Assembly: GCA_963970005.1 (NCBI GenBank)
Contig: CAXAMN010029083.1
Location: 475,396 to 539,395 of the forward strand
Source of the DNA: Durusdinium trenchii
Lineage: Eukaryota > Sar > Dinophyceae > Suessiales > Symbiodiniaceae
Direction of reading: 5' to 3'
DNA: 64,000 nt
Positions within the stretch are counted from its first letter, which is position 1. Every line of letters begins with the position of its first letter. A program made the translations under genes and the position numbers. Under the pieces are notes generated by a model. It saw only the letters and a list, made by a program, of their open reading frames with translations. It ran no database searches and was not told the DNA's origin. Positions 58,460 to 64,000 of this stretch are shown here, in pieces.

Positions 58460-61400
58460 CTACCACTGTTGCTGCAGTGCCATCTTTGTGAAGAAAGGGT
58501 CCTGCAGCGCCAGCACCCTTCTCGACGACTCCACTGTCTCCTCCGCAAAACCGCCGGTGCCCAGAACAGCGGTGGCCTAAAGCTTGTCCAAGTCCTCCTG
58601 GCGTGGCACGCCGTGGCAGGCCGTGGAAAATTGAGGTGGCGATGTGTGGCGATGATGTGTGGCGAACTAGACCAAAAAGTTTAAAAAAAACATCAACATC
58701 GTTGTATTTTCTCCCTGAATCCACTTCCATGTTTGTTGGATGCTTTCCGAATATAAACAGGGGATTGTCCACTTCCATGTCGTTGGAGGCAGGTAGATGC
58801 GTTGCCCCCCCCAGACGGCTTGTCTCACACAACGGCTCCAATCCCGCGACATGGTGGTCCCGGAGGATGTCGGCATCACCGACCGCACTTGACCGGAGGA
58901 GGTGTCCAATTGACCATCAACATTAAGCAGGAGTCACATGTCGGGGTGCCCATTGGAGGATAGGGGTGCCCTTGTCACATCCACTTACTTAGGGGCTCAA
59001 AACCACCCTGGCCCTCCATATGTGACTCCTGGGACAGTGATCCAATAGAGCACACATGTTGTGCAGTGGTGCCTGGAGTGGCCATGTTGGGTGGAGTTGG
59101 TTGCATGCTGAGTAGCCAGTTTGGGGCCGCGCCAGTCTCACTTGGAATCTGATTTGAAGGTCATAACGTCGCTGTTCTGGAGCTCTATGCACACGTTAAG
59201 GCCGGGCCCACGAAACAAGAATGATATGTGTGCTGCGTGATTAGCCTCTTTAGGTCTTTTTGGAGAACCTAGGTGCTTTCTAAAAATCCTCATTTCCTTG
59301 TATTGGCCCGGCCCTTTTTGGAGGATCTTCGATTCCCTTGCTAGATCTTGCCCTTCCCAAAGGCTCAAAAAAGGCCTGGCAGACTGTTCGGACAGACGTC
59401 AGAGAGCAGTTCTCACCCCAATCGCTGGGGACACCGTGAACAGCGGAGGTCTCGCGCGCCAGCGCGACCCACCCCCAGGGAGGACTTGCAGAAACCAGCT
59501 ACCAGGTGTGGCAAGTAGTCACTAAACACCCTACAAAGTTCTGTACCCTTCAAACTTCATCAAACTTCCTCATGCTCGACTGGGTCATACGGCGTCATTC
59601 ATGGGCAAGTACTGTAGACTGTTGATAAAACACAACCCACATCAAAAAGCTTCTACCATGTTCTACCCTCCAAATTAAGGGAAGCTTTTGTGAATCAACC
59701 AACAGTCTACCATCCGTTTTTGACCTCCAACATCGCCCAGATGTGTTGTTCACACCGGATCCTCCGATTTCCGCAGGCCCTCCACCCCACCGGGACGCGG
59801 TTCCACCGTTCCGGAACACCGGCGTCCAACCACCGCGACCCCGACGCGCTTCTCCCACGGCCGCGGGACGGTTCGTGGAGCGGGACGGTTCGTGGAGCAC
59901 CGCGACCTGAATGAGATCGAAGACTTCGTTCGGCTTTCCAGTGCCATCCACCTCGTAGAGCACCTCCTGCCGTTGTGTCGAGAACACCCCGTTCGGCGAT
60001 AGATTTTTTAAAAAATAAACTATACAATTTTTGTATAACCACTTATAGCCTTATCATGCCTTATCATTTTTGTGAACTCTTTATCGTTTTTCAATGGGAA
60101 ATCAGTATACAGTCTCTTGTCGTTTCCCAGCTAACCACACATGTCCCTGCCTCCACTGCAAAAAAGTCGGTGTCTGTTATGTGACAGTGCGCGCGCGTAC
60201 AAATTTTAATCATTTCAATGAAACATTGTTTTTTTCAAAATGTTTCTGTAAACATCCAAACAATGGAAGACAGGAACTGAAGGAAGATGATCAGGAAAAG
60301 AACTAAGAATTAAACATTAACTAGCTACTTTTGGTAAACTTGTTCTCCTCTCGTAGGGCCTGATTCTCAAACCACCGATGGGCTTGCTGAACGGATGTTC
60401 CGCAAACAACACCCTCCTAGTGCATCAGATCCCACGTTCGGCATGAGGGAAAACCGGATCGTGGAAAAAGGGAAGACAAAACCAAAACGAGCAACAGGTC
60501 AACTCCATGCCGGCACATATGATCGAATGCGGGCAACTCAACCAGCCGTGATTGCTTTGATGTTGCTTTGATGTTGCTTTGGCTTCGGATATGGAGCCAC
60601 ATCCACCAAAAATAAACCAACCACGGCCACGGCATGAAACCGCCGTGGACCCCTCAGCCATCGGGTGGTCCTTGAAGTAAGGCGTGATGCCATCGATCTG
60701 ATCGTGGTAGGTCTGCAGACGCACGCGGATGCTCTCCTCCTCCGGGGCTGTTTTGGTCGGTCAGAGCCAAGCCGCAGCGATGGAGGGCTATTCGGCGGCT
60801 CGCAGGAAGCCTGGGGAAGAAAACTAAAACAACTTCCTCAGGTGGCTGGGGGGATTAACCCCGGAAGCCGGGAAAAGAAAAGAAAAATCCACCAGAAATC
60901 CGCAAAAACCAGGTCAATATACAGCCAGACTCCACGAGACTCCCCTTTGTCGCCTTTTTTCGCCTTTTTCGCTTGGCCGGGTTGGCGAGCGGGGTCGCCG
61001 GAGCAGGTCGGAGCGGTGAACTTGCGGTGGAAAACATGTGGCAAAAACGGGCGTCACGGGAGTGGCGAGAGGATGTCTCTTAGTTGGTAGTGCGTCTATG
61101 TCTTTTTTGGTACATGAGAATAGAGACACAGAGGAGATGCACCGGCTACTTCATAGCGGACCTACCCTCCCCAGCTTGGGCTAAGTCATGAAGTACTTCC
61201 CCCACCACCGCCGTGTTCAGCCACATCCGTGTCACCTCCTCGGCCGGCGGTCGCTGCCCGACCCGGTCGCGTGTCGCGTCACTTCTGCGTGTTGTCGTCG
61301 ATGAGCGAAATCATCTGCTTCGTCCTGAGCGCCGCGTCCGCGCGGCCGCTCCGCCGTCCGCCTCAGTCACCTCGATCCGAGTGAGACCGGGTGACTCAGC

Positions 61401-62016
61401 CGTTAACTCCCAGGGGTGTTTTGACGACGAGAGACCGGCACCAGAATTGGTGTCGGGAATCCCGTCCGAAACATGGATCTCAAATCATCCGACACATGTC
61501 GAAATCATCATGTCTCTAAAAGAAATCAGGACATGCAACATGTATGTCCAACAGAGGTTGAATGACCCTATAGACTATCCCATAGGTACCCCAGTAGGGT
61601 CCTATAAGGTCACTTAACCTCTCATGGGTCCTGATTTAAAAGAGAATCCGGGTTTTCATCCAGCCCACAGCCATGTCTGTCCTACACATGTTGCATGTCG
61701 ACAGCATGTCTTCTTTCATTCGTTGCTTCACCGATGGGTCCTGTGTCCGATCGTAAAAAAGACGGGACAAAATCTCTTGGCTGATCCGCTGATCTAAAGT
61801 TCAGATGAATTACGGGTGCGATCCATGGAGGTTAGGGGTGCCCATTACCCACTCACTTAGGGACTCAAAAGCACCCCTTATTGTGATTTCTGGTTCTTCT
61901 TCTTCTTCTTCTAGAATTCCCGGACCCCAACGCTGGGCCCGACCCCTGTCTGTCGCATTCTTCCGGATTTTCGCGTCGTCCCTTTTCATCACGACGGCCA
62001 TCGGGCCCAACACCAT
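58460..62016 (-). CDS. Adenylate-kinase-like protein
   Basis: Exons: 61944-62016 (possible start, MVLGPMAVVMKRDDAKIRKN), 61283-61324 (DEADDFAHRRQHAE), 61166-61253 (RPPAEEVTRMWLNTAVVG), 60659-60747 (EESIRVRLQTYHDQIDGI), 59907-59966 (EVLYEVDGTGKPNEVFDLI), and perhaps 58460-58576 (ATAVLGTGGFAEETVESS, stop TAG). The two exons 60659-60747 and 59907-59966 match the C-terminal part of adenylate/UMP-CMP kinases: the (E)xxxRxRLxxYxxQ helix, a YYxxxG-like turn, then VDGTGxPxEVF. The join is phase 0 with a GC donor (ATG|GCTGAG), and 61166 into 60747 is also in phase. I found no GxPGxGKG P-loop exon. It may be missed, or this may be a kinase-like domain in a larger protein. The first and last exons are uncertain. 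Confidence 0.6.
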
Positions 62017-62200
62017 GGAAAAAAGGCCGAATAGGCCCTCCTGGTAAAAAGATGAGAAGTTGCACAGGTTTCACATTTGAAAAAAAGAAAGTAACTCACC
62101 ACCAGGGGTCACAAGAGGGGGTGCTTTCAGTCCCTAAGTGAGTGGGTAATGGGCACCCCTAACCTCCATGGATCGCACCCCTTTGAAACTCCTGGCGCAA
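61813..62200. repeat. Two facing copies of a GGTGCGATCCATGGAGG element
   Basis: 61815-61880 carries gggtgcgatccatggaggttaggggtgcccat and then cactcacttagggactc. The reverse order is found at about 62100-62190 (ccctaagtgagtgggtaatgggcacccctaacctccatggatcgcacccc). The two lie in inverted orientation around the possible first exon of the kinase-like gene. Related to the interior of 40026-40122. Confidence 0.75.
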
Positions 62201-62270
62201 CAAAAGATCCAGAAACCTTCTTTTCCAGCCTCTGTTCCTTGCGGCGCGGCATGCGGACTGGGCCCCAGGC

Positions 62271-63765
62271 GGCAGAATCTGCTGCTCGACTTCTTTGGCC
62301 CGTCCTGTGGAGGAGAGGAGTATGGACCTAGTAGTCATCCACCACGACCATGAGGGTCAAATGACTCACGACTGGACTCTCAAGGAGCCTTTGGGGGGGG
62401 ATGTTTGATCTCCCGGAGTGCAGGTGCCAGCTGGCTGATTGTAGAGTTCATCGGTTGCTTGACTAAGCCACTGTACATGGTTGTCCGTGTCCAAGCCTCA
62501 ACGATGCCGGATTCTCAGCCAGTCCTGCTTCGAGGATCTTCTTGGCCGTTTCCAGCCTCGGGATGCGCCCCATGATGCACCCCCGAAGCGTTCCCAGTCG
62601 GGGGGGGATGTCAGTTTACGACAAACATGCTTATACACCAACACCACTCAAAGGGTGGTTTATAGACCCCCCTGGCCCCTGAAGATGTATTTTCATGTAT
62701 TTTCCATCCAAGAGCCACCCGAAGTGGGTGGTTTTATACACCAACGCCAAGCACCTGTGCTGCCGGACATGGCCATGTAGGAGGCTCGCAGCCTCGGAGG
62801 TCGTGGCGAGTCCCGTTGTGGCAGGTTGCGGCGCTGGGTTGTGGCAGTAAACACAAGGTCAAACGAAAGTGCAGAGGCGCGCACGAATGCATGGGTGCAG
62901 TACGAGTACGTAGCGTCAACATCATTCAGCTCAGGTTGTACCTACAGGATCCATTTTACTTCATAAGGAGGTTGAATGCAGAGCACTTTCTGGTACACTT
63001 CTCGATGTACTCAATTCAGGTACTGTCTTTCTGACGTATAATAAAAACACATCCCCGATCCCCCTTGCTGGATTCAGGTGTGGCCCCCCGCGCCGTGCGA
63101 TCTACCTTTTTGGGTAGGCCGAGCAGAATGGGGTAGACCGAATAGGTGTGGGCCCCAACTGGGCTTCGCCACTAAAGCAGAGTTCAAGCGATCGAAAGGA
63201 TCGAACCGAGACATGGGTGTCCCCTCCGTCTAGGGGGTCGAACTGGGAGGTCTTCCCAAGAGGTCTCCGCTGTTGCAATGCACACATGAGAGGAAATTTT
63301 TGTCGACATGGTTCGAAAGCGAAGTCGCAGAAGAGCTGGAAAGAACGGTGTCTTGAGACTCACCGGCGACTCTTGGGGAATAACACAATGACTCGCTAAA
63401 CATAGATTCCTTAAGGGCCACCCACCCTCATTCCTTAAGTCACGCCAGTCAATGTAGATCGTTGGCGCTCTCCGCATCCACTGAGAACACCGTCTTCGAC
63501 CCTGAGCCCCTCACAGTTGGTTGGCATAAATGCACACATTCACGCCAGCCTCCTGTGATGCCGAGCGACGTTTGGCAGGTCTCAACCAAGCGCCCACCCA
63601 GGCACTTGGTCTACCTGCCCCCGTACTTGCCCCCCAAAAAAAAAACGGTCGCCACTTGCTTCTATCTGGGCAAGTTTTGGCGCGACACCCATAGCGCGCC
63701 TGCAGCTCTTCTTCTGTCACGTGGTCGTAAGTGGTGGGCACCGCGATGACCGGCACATCCGGAAA
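62271..63765 (-). CDS. PEP mutase / isocitrate lyase superfamily protein, C-terminal part
   Basis: Phosphoenolpyruvate mutase makes phosphonopyruvate, the entry step to phosphonates; relatives are methylisocitrate and oxaloacetate lyases. Exons: 63700-63765 (PDVPVIAVPTTYDHVTEEEL), 63515-63552 (AGVNVCIYANQL), 62769-62792 (LRASYMAM, 24 nt), 62525-62556 (LETAKKILEAG, 32 nt), 62271-62304 or longer (RAKEVEQQILPP). The run VPT-Y, then GV-x-IYAN-LLRA-Y-AM, then AxxIL---RA-E matches the region after the last barrel strand of PEP mutases. All joins fit in phase. Donors are GC, GT, GT and GA (GCAG|GACTGG); acceptors are AG or AG|G. The catalytic N-terminal half lies beyond the right edge, so mutase and lyase cannot be told apart. 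The 3' end after 62271 is unclear; the open frame runs into an interspersed element near 62165-62200. Confidence 0.72.
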
Positions 63766-64000
63766 CTGCGCCGGCGAAAGGATGAGGCAAGCTTGTGTTG
63801 AGCCGGAAAACATGCTTCTTAGTGAAGAAGTTTTTGTTAAAGGTCTTCCAGCAAAAGCAGTTGGACCAGCTGCCCACTGGAGGAGGCGTCGTCTTGCTTT
63901 GCCAACGTGGCAAGCCAGCACATGCATTTGGTGGTTCGAGTGCACCCTGGTCCGCTTTTGCTTTACACACTACCTGTTCTTCCCTTAAATTGGTTTGCCT

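Overview
The window looks like nuclear DNA of a dinoflagellate, most probably a Symbiodiniaceae-type alga. No reading frame is long. Coding sequence comes as short GC-rich islands of about 24-220 bp, separated by introns of roughly 80-1500 bp. The 3' splice sites are almost always AG followed by G. The 5' splice sites are GT, GC and at least one clear GA, which is the known dinoflagellate splice pattern. No rRNA, tRNA or CRISPR was seen.

Every gene I could assemble lies on the minus strand, so the window is one head-to-tail array of about eleven genes over 63 kb. I built the models by hand, requiring intron phases to agree across junctions and reading to continue between islands. From right to left in direction of transcription: a PEP mutase/isocitrate lyase superfamily gene running off the right edge (exons 62271-63765); an adenylate-kinase-like gene (about 62016 to 58460); a poorly resolved gene or genes ending at 52456; a small gene at 52103-50750; SRP9, the 9 kDa signal recognition particle protein (49971-47902, complete, four exons); a gene at 47880-39846; a gene at 39478-33310; a divergent histone H2B (about 32522-25946); a gene at 25604-19383; a gene at 19119-11161 starting with an MGCGAS acylation-type N-terminus; a gene at 9892-2849; and the start of a further gene at 2209. 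Four proteins are recognisable (PEP mutase-like, adenylate kinase-like, SRP9, H2B). The others have consistent exon structure but no family I can name. The four named genes share no pathway; they look like neighbours in an array rather than an operon-like unit.

Spacers between stop and next start are 263-367 bp in several cases, about 21 bp between SRP9 and the next gene, and 1.3 kb once. Introns and spacers carry many 70-115 bp elements with inverted ends, CCAG...CTGG, flanked by TA. One is caught as a filled site whose near-identical empty site is also in the window. There are also an interstitial TTTAGGG tract between 23-bp direct repeats, several microsatellites, and a 10-N assembly gap inside a (CAT)n run.
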